A DNA stretch of 64,000 nt, taken from NCBI RefSeq assembly GCF_014696435.1, contig NZ_JACJQG010000002.1, positions 74,935 to 138,934 of the forward strand, written 5' to 3'. Below are positions 1 through 9,769 of this stretch, one piece after another (the stretch's first letter is position 1; each line of letters begins with the position of its first letter). The translations under genes and the position numbers were made by a program. The stretch is from Calothrix anomala FACHB-343 (lineage in GTDB: Bacteria > Cyanobacteriota > Cyanobacteriia > Cyanobacteriales > Nostocaceae). The notes under the pieces are model-generated. The model was not told where the DNA came from and did no database searches. It saw nothing but the letters and a program-made list of their open reading frames with translations.

Positions 1-965
1 ACTGCAATCATTGGTACTGAATACCAAACAGCTTCCCTAGTTCCACCGCCGGCTCCATGCATAATAAATAAACTAGCACGCTCTAAAATTTGTAATTGCG
101 GAACAGTACCTGTAGGTCGAATAATAAAGTTGTCGGGAATATCGCCTAAAAGCGTGATATCCATAGCCGGACTTAATACCATAATTACCTGAGCATCGGT
201 GTTACCAAAAGCCTGAATACAACTGCGGTAAAATGGTAAACCAGGGTCATGAATATTGCCAAAGGAAATCAAGATTAGCTTATCTTTTTGCAATTTCTCT
301 AAGGGGAAATCATATTCCCTAGCGCGTACCGGATTACAAGGGCCGACAAAATGAAACCGTTCGTCAAATTTATGGCTATAAGGTTGTAATTCTGGCGGTA
401 AATAACAAATGTTGAGCGGTTCAATATTCGTAAATGTATCCACAAATTTTATTGGCGCGACACCATAAGTTTCTCGAAGTTTTCTTTGATATTGACGATA
501 GTGTTTCATCCCCGCAGCCGCCTGTTTTAAAAACACTGGTAGTTTCTTTCTTAACCAAGGACATTCATAGAAAGTTTGGGGAGTAAAAGCAGCCGTAGCA
601 ATAGAATTAACAGCAGGAATATGCAGTAATTGCGCCACCAATCTTCCCCAAAGACAGAGGGAGTCATGAATAATGTAATCTGGCTTTTCTGCACGCACTG
701 ATTCTAAAAGTGCTGGGAGCATTTGGTAAGCGCACCAAGTCAGGGAAGGTACTAAAGACATTTCATTTTCAACTGGTGGTGCGGTTTCCGGATTTATAGG
801 CGGATAGCAACGAAAAGCGGCTCCCAAATTCTCTATTTCTTGCTGAAAAGGCGGAGCTTCATAATAAATTACTTCTTCGCCTCGATTAATCAATTCAGTC
901 ATCAATCCCAAGGTAGGAATCACATGTCCTGCTGCTGAAACGTTCATAAAAATTACGCGACCCAT
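1..965 (-). CDS. GT1-type (MGT-like) glycosyltransferase, 3' end outside window
   Basis: About 321 N-terminal residues are visible, from the ATG at 965 to the window edge. The start MGRVIFMNVSAAGHVIPT is the usual N-terminal strand/loop of GT1 enzymes of the macrolide-glycosyltransferase type. Near the window edge MHGAGGGTREAVWYSVP is the nucleotide-sugar donor motif (usually HGGxGT). The family moves a sugar from a UDP-sugar onto a small lipophilic acceptor in the cytoplasm. The gene starts 26 bp after the stop of the ABC exporter on the same strand, so the two are probably co-transcribed. Glycosylation plus export of a metabolite is a plausible joint role, but the substrate cannot be read from sequence. 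Confidence 0.8.
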   Translation of the reverse strand, partial: MGRVIFMNVSAAGHVIPTLGLMTELINRGEEVIYYEAPPFQQEIENLGAAFRCYPPINPETAPPVENEMSLVPSLTWCAYQMLPALLESVRAEKPDYIIHDSLCLWGRLVAQLLHIPAVNSIATAAFTPQTFYECPWLRKKLPVFLKQAAAGMKHYRQYQRKLRETYGVAPIKFVDTFTNIEPLNICYLPPELQPYSHKFDERFHFVGPCNPVRAREYDFPLEKLQKDKLILISFGNIHDPGLPFYRSCIQAFGNTDAQVIMVLSPAMDITLLGDIPDNFIIRPTGTVPQLQILERASLFIMHGAGGGTREAVWYSVPMIA

Positions 966-991
966 AAAACATACCCCGCTATTTTGAGTAA

Positions 992-2644
992 TTAAAGATT
1001 GAGAATTACTTGATGATATTTCTGAAGACTAGGACGATGACCAACACTAATAAAAGTTGTGCCTGTATCTACTAAAAGACTATAAAGATGTTCTTCGTTG
1101 TTGACATCTAAAGCACTCGTAGCTTCGTCTAAAATAGCATATTTAGGTTTGGTAACTAACAACCGCGCAAAGGCTAGCCTTTGTTGTTCTCCCAAAGATA
1201 AAATATCACTCCAATCTTGCTCTACATCCAAACCACCAAATCTGGTTCCTAAATCTGATAAATTGACTAGATAAAGAACTTTCTCCAATTCTTGATCGCT
1301 GATATCAACCTGGTCATTAGGATAAATTAACTGCTCCCGTAAAGTCCCTAAAATCATGTAAGGACGCTGGGGTAAAAATAGCATTTCTTCTAATTTAGGA
1401 CGGACAATTACACCAGTTCCCGAATTCCATAAACCAGCTAAAGCACGCAATAAAGAACTTTTTCCACAACCGCTATCTCCCATAATTAATAATCCCTGTC
1501 CTGGTTCTAGGGATAAAGAGAGATTTTTTACCAGATTTTTTTGATAATTAGGTGTCTGGACTGTCAGGTTGTCAAAAGCTAAACGACTGTCATTGACTAT
1601 ATCAATATTTCTGGTACTATCTATTTGTTTTCTGGGCTGATTGAAATATTCCGAAAATACATAGAGGCGGTTAATGGAAGCAGCAAATTTGGTAAATTTT
1701 TCAAACTGATACATAATCAAATTGACAGAAAAAGCTACTTGTCCAAAAGCACCGCTTGCTTCTGTAACTTTTCCTACTTCAATTTCTCCAGAGATAATTT
1801 GGTTGCCTAAAATCAAGGCGGGAATAATTAAAGTCAGATAACCAAATTGATTTTTAAAGATATTTAAGTAGATTTCTGACCATAATATTAATCGCTGAAA
1901 ATTTTTATATACATGGGCAAAGAGAAATTTAACTTTATGAGATTCTTGGGAGATGCCATTATAAAATGCGATAGATTCGGCATTTTCTCTGATGCGGATT
2001 AAACCAAAACGAAAGTTAGCTTCTTTTTTTAGCTGTTCAATATTTAATTGGGTTAATTTTCTGCCATAAAGAACAATAGTAATTGTGTAGGCTAATAAAG
2101 AATAAATTACCAGCGCTATAACTAGATTGGCTGAAATAGACCAAAGAATTATACTAAAAGCCAAAACCACAAATATAGATTCAATAATATTCACTAAAAA
2201 CTGCATAGATTGTTGGCAGAAATTAGCGACATCTTCAGCAATCCGTTGGTCTGGGTTATCGATATCTTTGTGGAAGTTACTGAGGTCGTAAAAATTGCGA
2301 TCGCGGAAATATTGATTGAGTAAATAATGGGTGAGCCATTTTCGCCAATAAAGTCCTATTCTCTCCCGCAAATAGCTATAACCAGAGTTCAGGAAGCCAA
2401 AGAAGATAATCCCTCCAAAGGCCATTAGTATTCCTTGCCAGAATCTAGTACGATCTTGAGCAGCCAGGGCAGAAATTAAATCTCCCTGGATAGTATTTAA
2501 TAACACCTTAACCTGGGTATTAGCGAATAATAGTACTCCCAGTATTGTGAACAGAGCTAATACATTAAATTTTTCGCTACTTAACCAATAAAGTTTAGCG
2601 ATCGCCCAAAACTGTTGGACTGCTGTGCAGTTGAATCGATTCAT
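992..2644 (-). CDS. ABC transporter, fused permease/ATPase of SbmA/BacA-YddA type
   Basis: A 550-residue half transporter. Residues ~1-330 hold the hydrophobic membrane domain, with the YLRERIGLYWRKWLTHYLL-like region typical of the YddA/ABCD (SbmA/BacA) group. The ATPase follows, with Walker A GDSGCGKSS near residue 390, signature LSLGEQQRLAFARLL near 480 and Walker B YAILDEATSALD near 500. The family moves peptides, vitamin B12-like molecules or long-chain acyl compounds across the inner membrane. Length and motifs are complete. ATG start at 2644. It leads a likely two-gene unit with the downstream GT1 enzyme. Substrate unknown. Confidence 0.9.
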   Translation of the reverse strand: MNRFNCTAVQQFWAIAKLYWLSSEKFNVLALFTILGVLLFANTQVKVLLNTIQGDLISALAAQDRTRFWQGILMAFGGIIFFGFLNSGYSYLRERIGLYWRKWLTHYLLNQYFRDRNFYDLSNFHKDIDNPDQRIAEDVANFCQQSMQFLVNIIESIFVVLAFSIILWSISANLVIALVIYSLLAYTITIVLYGRKLTQLNIEQLKKEANFRFGLIRIRENAESIAFYNGISQESHKVKFLFAHVYKNFQRLILWSEIYLNIFKNQFGYLTLIIPALILGNQIISGEIEVGKVTEASGAFGQVAFSVNLIMYQFEKFTKFAASINRLYVFSEYFNQPRKQIDSTRNIDIVNDSRLAFDNLTVQTPNYQKNLVKNLSLSLEPGQGLLIMGDSGCGKSSLLRALAGLWNSGTGVIVRPKLEEMLFLPQRPYMILGTLREQLIYPNDQVDISDQELEKVLYLVNLSDLGTRFGGLDVEQDWSDILSLGEQQRLAFARLLVTKPKYAILDEATSALDVNNEEHLYSLLVDTGTTFISVGHRPSLQKYHQVILNL

Positions 2645-2973
2645 TTGAATATTGTCTAGATTTGTCTAATTTGCAGGATTTATATAACTTTTTTCTATAT
2701 ATCCTGCTGTGGAGATTGCCTCATGAAAAAGTCAAAGCCTCAAACTCTAGCCCCATGAATGCTGCTATGTAACCTATAATCGAAGTGATAATTGTATTTA
2801 AGAATACTCGATTATCCTAAATAGGCGATCGCCCGCTTCATTCTTAAATACTGACCAAGGTATGATTATTTGAGTTATCTGCATTGCTATAAATTAAGTA
2901 GTAATACTAGGCTTGACTAAGCAAGTATCAATATAATACAAGTTGACGTTAAAATTCTAAATTTAGAGAAAAA
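2645..2973. other. Divergent intergenic region between ABC exporter and MFS transporter
   Basis: 329 bp between two divergently transcribed transporter genes, so it must hold both promoters. It is AT-rich with one HIP1-like octamer near 2825. No further gene, RNA or clear operator is visible. Confidence 0.6.
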
Positions 2974-4290
2974 ATGCGTATTTTTTCATTTATTTGGTTA
3001 GGACAACTATTTGCAATGATTGGGTTATGGATGACTGGGTTTGCTTTAGATATCTCAGTCTTTAAGCAAACTGGCTCTGCTACCCAATTCGCTTTCCTGA
3101 CAATTAGTTTGACAATTCCCACAATCTTGATTTCCCCCATAGCCGGAACATTGGTAGATCTTTGGGATCGTCGCTGGACAATGATTATTAGTCATATTTG
3201 TACAGGACTGTGTACCCTAACTTTGATAGTGCTAGTCAGCATGGGGAAGCTGGAAATTTGGCAAATCTACCTCAACAATATCTTGATATCTATTATTAGT
3301 ACTTTCCATGCACCTGCCTATAAGGCTTCGATAACCTCTTTAGTCGCATCAGAAGATTTACCACGAGTCAGTGGTATGCTGCAACTAGGCATTGGTATTC
3401 AGCAAATCATCTCACCGTTAATTGCTGGAACTATGTTAGAAATTGTGGGAATCAAAGGGATTCTCTCGATCAACTTGTCAACATTATTGGTTGCTATTAT
3501 TACCCTGCTATTGGTGCGATTTGGTGAAATTAGTCAGACTGTTGATGTCGATCGAGATGCTCCTGCTGTCTCATTTTGGCAAAAAATGGTCTATGGTTGG
3601 ACTTATTTGCTAGAGCGTCCCGGACTATCAAGCTTTTTGATTCTCTTTACTATTTACCAATTCTTAGTTGGCTTCGTGAGTGTATTGGTTTATCCCCTGA
3701 TACTTTGTGTGTCTACGCCAGCCGACTTAGGAAAAATCACCTTTATGAGCGGTATTGGTATGATTGTGGGAGGTATTGCGATCAGCAGTTGGAAGCATAA
3801 TTGGCAGAATTTAATTAACCCAATTTTGATTGCGATGTCCTTGAGTGGGGTGTGGATTGCGCTGGCTGGGTTGCGTCCCTCCATCATCCAAATGGCGATC
3901 GCTACTTTATTGTTCTTCTTAACTTCACCTTTTATTAGTGCGAGTATACAAGTTATCTTCCAGACAAAAGTGGCCGAACATGTCCAAGGAAGAGTCTTTG
4001 CATTGATAGGTGCTATATCCGGCGCTGCTGTTCCCCTAGCGGCGATTTTTGCAGGCCCTCTGGCTGACTATGTATTGGAGCCATTGATGGCTTTCAATGG
4101 CCCTTGGTCTAGACAATTAGTGGGACAGTTAATTGGTTCTGGGCCTGGTCGCGGTATTGGGCTACTATTTGTCATAGTTGGGTTTTTTGTCTTTTTAGCA
4201 GCAATAATTGCATACCAATACCCAGCCATCCGCCAACTAGGCGATAATATGCCAGATTATGGACAATTACCCGAACCGGAAAACCAATAG
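2974..4290 (+). CDS. MFS transporter (enterobactin-exporter-like MFS_3 type)
   Basis: A 438-residue, strongly hydrophobic protein with about 12 predicted membrane segments. The cytoplasmic loop after TM2 carries DLWDRRWTMI, a form of the MFS motif A (GxxxDRxxRR). The layout resembles the MFS_3/EntS-like drug or siderophore exporters common in cyanobacteria. The ATG at 2974 is preceded by a purine-rich TTAGAGAAAAA. A cytosine-poor tandem heptamer array follows the stop codon. The substrate is not predictable. Confidence 0.85.
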   Translation: MRIFSFIWLGQLFAMIGLWMTGFALDISVFKQTGSATQFAFLTISLTIPTILISPIAGTLVDLWDRRWTMIISHICTGLCTLTLIVLVSMGKLEIWQIYLNNILISIISTFHAPAYKASITSLVASEDLPRVSGMLQLGIGIQQIISPLIAGTMLEIVGIKGILSINLSTLLVAIITLLLVRFGEISQTVDVDRDAPAVSFWQKMVYGWTYLLERPGLSSFLILFTIYQFLVGFVSVLVYPLILCVSTPADLGKITFMSGIGMIVGGIAISSWKHNWQNLINPILIAMSLSGVWIALAGLRPSIIQMAIATLLFFLTSPFISASIQVIFQTKVAEHVQGRVFALIGAISGAAVPLAAIFAGPLADYVLEPLMAFNGPWSRQLVGQLIGSGPGRGIGLLFVIVGFFVFLAAIIAYQYPAIRQLGDNMPDYGQLPEPENQ

Positions 4291-4315
4291 TAACGCTACT
4301 GAGTAAGTTAAAAGC

Positions 4316-4367
4316 CAACAGTCAACAGTCAACAGTCAACAGTCAACAGTCAACAGTCAACAGTCAA
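4316..4367. repeat. STRR array, seven tandem CAACAGT heptamers
   Basis: Seven consecutive copies of CAACAGT followed by a degenerate CAAAAG. This is the short tandemly repeated repetitive (STRR) type known from heterocystous cyanobacteria. Shorter tracts of the same heptamer lie near 12441-12488, 20166-20190 and 50040-50056. Confidence 0.95.
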
Positions 4368-4577
4368 AAGACTTATTTTCTAGGCTTTTGTGCCATTTGG
4401 AATGGTATTTTGATTTACCAATGACAAACTGGGATGATACAGCATATTTCAGGTAAATGAGGTACACACATAGGGGTATGGCACTGCCATGCCCTTATAG
4501 TTATCTGTACCTCACCATGACCTTACAATGATCTGTACCTCAGCAACTTGGAATCTGCTGTCTTTATTGTAGATAAT

Positions 4578-5381
4578 ATGAAAAAGACTAAATTAACAAA
4601 TAATGCTGGTAAATTAACTGCATTTTTAGTTCTACTTACAATTATAATCACGCCTTTTGTCATAGTCAATCCAGGGGAACGCGGCGTATTAATGGAATTT
4701 GGCCGAGTTCAACAGACAATTTTACCAGAGGGTATACATGCAATAATTCCTTTGGTGAATACAGTCCAAAAAATTAACGTGAGAATTCAAAAACAAGAAA
4801 TATCTGCGGAAGCTTCTTCTAAAGATTTACAAGATATTTTTACTGATGTAGCTTTGAACTGGCACATTATTCCTGATGAGGCGAATCTGATTTTTCAGGA
4901 AATTGGTGATGAAAAAGATGTAGTGGAGAAAATTATTAATCCCGCAGTCGAAGAAGTTTTAAAAGCAGTTGTCGCCAAGTATACAGCAGAAGAAGTAGTT
5001 ACCAAAAGAGGTGAAGTCAAATCGAGTGTTGACGATGCATTAACTGCAAGATTGCATGGTTACCATATTGCAGTTGATGACATTTCACTAGTTCATGTGA
5101 ATTTTTCCGATCGCTTTAGTGAAGCTGTTGAAGCGAAACAAATTGCTGAACAAGATGCAAAAAGAGCAGATTTTCTCGCTTTAAAAGCAGTTAAAGAAGC
5201 TGAAGCCAAGGTAAATTTAGCTAAGGGAGAAGCAGAAATTAATAGATTATTACATGATAGTTTAACGCCGGAAATTATTGAAAGACAAGCAATTCAAAAG
5301 TGGGATGGTAAATTACCTTTGATTATGACTAAGGATACACCAAAATTGTTAAATCCTAGCGAAATTTTAAAACTAAAATGA
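4578..5381 (+). CDS. Prohibitin-like SPFH/Band 7 protein
   Basis: 267 residues from the ATG at 4578; an alternative TTG at 4548 would add ten residues without family support. One N-terminal membrane segment (LTAFLVLLTIIITPFVIV) is followed by VNPGERGVLMEFGRV and the SPFH fold, then an Ala/Glu-rich coiled coil (KQIAEQDAKRADFLALKAVK) as in prohibitins. SPFH proteins form membrane-bound ring or cage oligomers that scaffold proteases and other membrane proteins. No NfeD-type partner lies next to it, so it looks monocistronic. Confidence 0.88.
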   Translation: MKKTKLTNNAGKLTAFLVLLTIIITPFVIVNPGERGVLMEFGRVQQTILPEGIHAIIPLVNTVQKINVRIQKQEISAEASSKDLQDIFTDVALNWHIIPDEANLIFQEIGDEKDVVEKIINPAVEEVLKAVVAKYTAEEVVTKRGEVKSSVDDALTARLHGYHIAVDDISLVHVNFSDRFSEAVEAKQIAEQDAKRADFLALKAVKEAEAKVNLAKGEAEINRLLHDSLTPEIIERQAIQKWDGKLPLIMTKDTPKLLNPSEILKLK

Positions 5382-5425
5382 ATATAATAATTTGAAAATT
5401 AACTCACTTTATATGTAGGGAAGCC

Positions 5426-5490
5426 AGTGCGTTGCGGAGGTTCCCTCCGTTATAGCAACTGGCGTTGTGTTGTCGCGCAGCGCAACGCAC
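5426..5490. repeat. Dispersed palindromic repeat (GCGTTGCGC / GCGCAACGC family)
   Basis: Starts with AGTGCGTTGCGGAGG and ends with TGTCGCGCAGCGCAACGCA, a self-complementary unit. Related copies sit at 7080-7112, 25528-25560, 26125-26155, 30060-30137 and 30332-30363, typically ending in GACAACACACCCTAC. All are intergenic. Confidence 0.8.
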
Positions 5491-5494
5491 CGAA

Positions 5495-6081
5495 TTAATT
5501 ATTACCCTTCCTAGCATGAGCATAAATAAAATAGTTTTCAGTCACTTTGACATCAGCAATAAAACCAACTTGTGACAGATAATTTTGCAGTTCATCTGGC
5601 TGATAAAAGATTTTCACGATTTGAAATTCTTGTCCGTCAATCAATTTTAGATTTTGGATTTACGATTTTGGATTAACCAGAAAGAGAAAAATACTAAATC
5701 ATATTCAGTATCAGGTTCCCAAGTAAATAAATCAACTTGCTGATATTCTACATGGGGTGAGTTTAATTTGCTGCGATTAATGGCAATTACTTCGGCTGAA
5801 GCATCAATAGCAGTAATTCTATTACCAATTTTTAACAGTTCTTGCGTCCAAATGCCAGTTCCACAAGCTAACTCTAATATTTTCTCTGGTTGTCCAATTT
5901 GTTGTAAAGCTTGTTTAACAATCTCAACTTCTCTAAACCAACGCTGGTTTAGCTCCTCACCGCGATTGTAACGATTCAGACGGTAGAACCATTCATCATA
6001 TTCACTAGCTCTGGCACTATAATAGGCTATTTGTTGTTGCAGAATGCTTTCACTAAGCGTTTTAGAAGAAGAATCACTCAT
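5495..6081 (-). pseudogene. Class I SAM-dependent methyltransferase, broken by internal deletion
   Basis: The N-terminal ~137 residues are intact, with SAM-binding motif I ILELACGTGIWTQELL and the acidic DAS that ends strand 2. The frame then runs into NRKSKI and stops at 5647. The C-terminal part survives in another frame (DGQEFQIVKIFYQPDELQNYL to the stop at 5495). Between them lies AATCCAAAATC/TAAATCC sequence identical in type to the STRR tract at 11110-11155. Roughly 50 residues expected in the family are missing. A deletion bridged or filled by STRR sequence explains this. It is probably non-functional unless the 144-residue product is used. Confidence 0.8.
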
Positions 6082-6201
6082 TAAATTTGATGCTAAATTA
6101 CTGTATTTCTGTAAATATACCGTATTATACTAAAATAATCCGCTTAGTTGCTTTTGCAAGTAAGATTTTCTATATTTTTAACTATCACTAGAGTGTTAGA
6201 T

Positions 6202-6981
6202 ATGCCTCTTTATGATTCAATTGGCAAACAATATACAAAAACTCGCGTTCCTGACTATCGGATTGTTCAAAAGATAATTGATTTACTCAATTTACCTCCT
6301 GGTAGTATTATCGCTGATATTGGTGCGGGAACTGGTGGTTACTCGCAAGCTTTAGCAAATCAAGGATTTTCTGTTTATGCGGTTGAACCATCATCAGTAA
6401 TGCGTCAACAAGGTTCAGAACATCCACAAATTAAATGGTTTGCTGGATATGCAGAAGCTTTACCTTTACCCGATAAATCTGTTGATGGGGTAATTAGTAT
6501 TCTGACAATTCATCATTTCGCGAATTTAGAGAAATCATTTCAAGAAATGCACCGAATTATTCAGAAAGGGCCAATAGTATTGTTAAGTTTTGATATTAGA
6601 TTTGCGACAAAAATTTGGCTGTATGATTACTTTCCTTGGATGTGGGAAGATGCAATAAAATTTCTCCCACTTCACGAACTTACAAGTTTAATTGAGCAGA
6701 ATACTCACAGGGTAGTTGAAGCCATACCTTTGATTTTACCCTATGATTTATCTGATTTATTTGCCGCAGCAGCTTGGCGGCGTCCTGAGTTATATCTTCA
6801 GCCGGAAGTGCGTGCAGGAATTTCTTCTTTTGCTTTGGGTAATCCTGATTTGATTGCATCTGGGGTGAAATCTCTCGCAGCAGATTTAAGTAGTGGAGAA
6901 TGGGATGTAAAGTATGGAGAAATTCGTCAGTTAAATGAGATTGATTTAGGATATCGTTTTTTGAAAGCGACGATTGAATAG
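6202..6981 (+). CDS. Class I SAM-dependent methyltransferase
   Basis: 259 residues from the ATG at 6202 (MPLYDSIGKQYTKTRVPD); an upstream TTG at 6148 adds a hydrophobic tail that does not fit the family. Motif I is IIADIGAGTGGYSQALA, followed by the acidic VEPSSVM and post-motif LPLPDKSVDGVISILTIHH, the Methyltransf_11 (UbiE-like) pattern. It lies divergent to the broken methyltransferase and is not an obvious duplicate of it. The substrate is unknown; the family methylates quinones, sterols and many small molecules. Confidence 0.85.
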   Translation: MPLYDSIGKQYTKTRVPDYRIVQKIIDLLNLPPGSIIADIGAGTGGYSQALANQGFSVYAVEPSSVMRQQGSEHPQIKWFAGYAEALPLPDKSVDGVISILTIHHFANLEKSFQEMHRIIQKGPIVLLSFDIRFATKIWLYDYFPWMWEDAIKFLPLHELTSLIEQNTHRVVEAIPLILPYDLSDLFAAAAWRRPELYLQPEVRAGISSFALGNPDLIASGVKSLAADLSSGEWDVKYGEIRQLNEIDLGYRFLKATIE

Positions 6982-7131
6982 CTTGGCTGATGCAATTGCT
7001 ATATTATATTAATTCTGTCGTGAGGACTTTAGCCATCACTACAAATTTAATTATGAAAACGTAGTTGTGAAAAACTTTGTGGTGCGTTGCGCTACGCGAC
7101 AACACACCCTACATTTTGATATTTTGATTTT

Positions 7132-7935
7132 TTAAGCTGAAGGTGTGAATAACTCAATTGCACTAGTTGACTGATTTTGCGTTTGAGATTTTCGTAATGT
7201 AATAAACGCCAGGATAGCTACTACTGTAAGATAAATACGTTGTAACCAAACATTGCTCAATTTAAGAGTTAAACTGCCGCCAATTATGCCACCGATAAAC
7301 ATGGTAGTTCCGAGAATTATGCCTAAGTTGTAATCAACTATTCCTTGCTGTAAAAAAATTATGGTGGCTATCAATGAGGAAAATATATTGATAAATTTAG
7401 TAGTAGCGATCGCTTCTACAAATGACATGCGAAATAGCATTATATATGCAGCAGTAAGTAGGGTGACATAACCACCACTAAAAAAACCTCCATAAATACC
7501 CAATATAAATGTGACTACATAGCCAGCAATTTCGGCAATTCGTGGCGGAATAGCAGTAGATGGGGTAACTCCAGCATGACGATTAATTACTGATAATATC
7601 GCTACTATGATCATGGAAAGAGAAATGATTAATGGCATTGATTTACTAGGTAAAATCAGTACCAATAATGCGCCTAAACATGAGCCGACTATTGTTAATA
7701 AGGTGAGTAAGGGTAAGCGTTGAGGATTAATTACTTTTTTACCAATAAAAGGTAAGGTTCCGCCAATACTCATCAAAGTTAGTGCGAACATGTTGGTAGC
7801 GATCGCAGTTCGCGGTTCTACGCCAAATTCTAGCATGACGGGTACAGTAATCAAGGATGTGCTACCAGCAATGACGCTAACAATGCTGGCTGAGAAAAAT
7901 ATCCCACCCAGAAGAATTATCTGCAAAATATCCAC
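7132..7935 (-). CDS. TauE/SafE-family permease (UPF0721)
   Basis: 267 residues with about eight membrane segments. The N-terminal GGIFFSASIVSVIAGSTSLI and the later FILGIYGGFFSGGYVTLL form the two Gly-rich repeats that define TauE/SafE. The family exports sulfite, sulfoacetate or related anions. The ATG at 7935 and the length are normal. The neighbours give no pathway link. A palindromic repeat lies just after its stop codon. Confidence 0.87.
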   Translation of the reverse strand: MDILQIILLGGIFFSASIVSVIAGSTSLITVPVMLEFGVEPRTAIATNMFALTLMSIGGTLPFIGKKVINPQRLPLLTLLTIVGSCLGALLVLILPSKSMPLIISLSMIIVAILSVINRHAGVTPSTAIPPRIAEIAGYVVTFILGIYGGFFSGGYVTLLTAAYIMLFRMSFVEAIATTKFINIFSSLIATIIFLQQGIVDYNLGIILGTTMFIGGIIGGSLTLKLSNVWLQRIYLTVVAILAFITLRKSQTQNQSTSAIELFTPSA

Positions 7936-8110
7936 AATTTAATTTTCCAAAAACTTGTATTTAGTATTCTATGAGTTGATTTCTTAATTATTTACTTACT
8001 TATTAATTCTTAAAAATAGCAATATTTTATACCAATATTCTTAGTAAGAATTAGTTGATGTTGGTAACAAATAAGTTGGTAAATTATCTCCTAATAAAAG
8101 ATAGAAAAGC

Positions 8111-8809
8111 TTACTGTTGAGCAACTATCTTTTGGATGATTTGTCTGCGTCTATCTTGACGATTTTGGCTAGCAGTCTTGACGCTATCGATGACATTATC
8201 CGTTGCAGTTTGGGGAGAACCACTGTTAAAAGGCGGTTGAGGATTGTATTCTATTCCTAGTTGAATTGATTGCGCAGTAGCTTCACCGTATAATTCCGCA
8301 GCGATGACTAATGCAAAGTCAATTCCTGATGTCACACCACCGCCTGTAATGCGATCGCGATCTATGACTACTCTTTGCGGTACTACCTCAACGCCAAACA
8401 ACGCCAACAAATCTAGAGATAGCCAGTGAGTAGTGGCGCGATAACCTTGGAGTAACCCAGCAGCAGCTAATAGTAAAGAACCCGTACAAACAGATGTGAC
8501 ATAGCGGGCTGTTTGCGCTTGAGTTTTGAGAAAGTCGAGAAAATTCCTATCTTCTAGTTTGGCATCAATACCCGGCCCGCCAGGGACAAATAACACATCC
8601 ACAGGTGGGGATTGTGCAAAGGGGGTGTCAGGTAAAAACCTCAAACCGCGATCGCTTTGGATTGGTTCTAGAGTTTCTGCTAGTAGGTATAACTTTGTAT
8701 TTGGTAATTTAGCAAAAACTTCATAAGGCCCGGTAAAATCTAACTGCGTTATATTAGTAAATATGACAATTCCTATGGATATAGCAGGGTTATGCTCTGC
8801 GTTACTCAT
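8111..8809 (-). CDS. DJ-1/PfpI (GATase1-like) family protein, isonitrile-hydratase type
   Basis: 232 residues. IGIVIFTNITQLDFTGPYEV is the N-terminal strand of the AraC-type GATase1 group. LFVPGGPG precedes the nucleophile elbow SVCTGSLLLAAAG, where the Cys is the expected nucleophile, and ATTHW provides the usual His. This order is that of cyclohexyl-isocyanide hydratase-like proteins, without the AraC helix-turn-helix. A basic tail (NRQDRRRQIIQKIVAQQ) is extra. The actual reaction is uncertain. Confidence 0.82.
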   Translation of the reverse strand: MSNAEHNPAISIGIVIFTNITQLDFTGPYEVFAKLPNTKLYLLAETLEPIQSDRGLRFLPDTPFAQSPPVDVLFVPGGPGIDAKLEDRNFLDFLKTQAQTARYVTSVCTGSLLLAAAGLLQGYRATTHWLSLDLLALFGVEVVPQRVVIDRDRITGGGVTSGIDFALVIAAELYGEATAQSIQLGIEYNPQPPFNSGSPQTATDNVIDSVKTASQNRQDRRRQIIQKIVAQQ

Positions 8810-9059
8810 GATTTTTTAAATTTTTAAAATCAATCACATATCTTTTTTATATTTTAATTTTTTTTCACAAATATTTTAATAAGAAAAACAAATTACTAAT
8901 GTAAAAGCACTTTTAGTCAAGATATGTTTAAATAGATTATATACTTTAATAATTTTTTATGGTAAAAATACGTACACTTTTTATTGAAGCATCGAATATT
9001 ATTTAATCTATAAAATAAGTAATCAATTATCTATCGGCTAAATAAACGAGAAACATTTT

Positions 9060-9272
9060 ATGAGTAAAAAACAACAAGAAACAGTATTATGGGTAGATTT
9101 GATGCGTGAGAGGCTGAAATATTCGACGAATGGCTTATATATTTTAGAAATTGAATATTATTTAAACAAAATTGCCGAAAATTTGCATGATGACAGGCTA
9201 GTTGATGATTATATCTACAACCTGCAAATGTTACGCATTCAAAGACAACAGGAAATTTCTAATTTAAATTAG
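9060..9272 (+). CDS. Small hypothetical protein, 70 residues
   Basis: A short acidic/basic helical protein (WVDLMRERLKYSTNGLYILE) with no recognised domain. The ATG at 9060 follows an AT-rich leader containing GAGAAA about 8 bp upstream, which can serve as a ribosome-binding site. The amino-acid composition looks like a real gene and no better frame overlaps it. Function unknown. Confidence 0.5.
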   Translation: MSKKQQETVLWVDLMRERLKYSTNGLYILEIEYYLNKIAENLHDDRLVDDYIYNLQMLRIQRQQEISNLN

Positions 9273-9769
9273 TTTAAGCGCGATTAGACTTGTCCATTTA
9301 ATAGCTTTTATTATTTGTCGCCTTCACAGTGGGTGGGGGTATACCCGTAAGTATCTACGCCGTGCGGTTTGTGGAAAAGCGATCGCGCTACAAGATTCTG
9401 CTTCGCTCTGGTATTTTTATCTGACGGAATAATTTTTATATAAACTTTTATCGCCGCAACAAAGCGCTTCTCAATATTATTACCACAATAATTAAAATTT
9501 TGTAGCTTAGAAACCCCTGAGAATGAATTTTCAGAGCCAAAGCTCAAGTCTACTTTAATATATTCAAAATTTTGACGTATATCTGAGCTAGATCTGAATA
9601 TGTAAATTTATGTAAAACTAATAGTTAGTGTAACTAAGCAAGGTTGTATTTGTTTCAACAGCAAAAAACTGTGAAACATCACCTTGACTAGCTGCTCATC
9701 CCTAACACTTAGCCCTAGTTTCTACCCCTGACATCATAAAATCAAACCTGGATAGCTGAAGGCATAAAG
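9273..9769. other. Intergenic region, no gene seen
   Basis: 497 bp. It holds scattered repeats, a HIP1 octamer near 9380 and a small palindrome around GAATGAATTTTCAG (9519-9535). A minus-strand frame across it lacks coding character. Nothing else is seen. Confidence 0.5.

Noticed and set aside
4316..4367. Possible CRISPR array
   Set aside because: Seven-base tandem units without spacers; this is an STRR array.
9311..9547. 78-residue minus-strand frame
   Set aside because: Crosses repeat-type sequence (GAATGAATTTTCAG, HIP1) and has no coding character.
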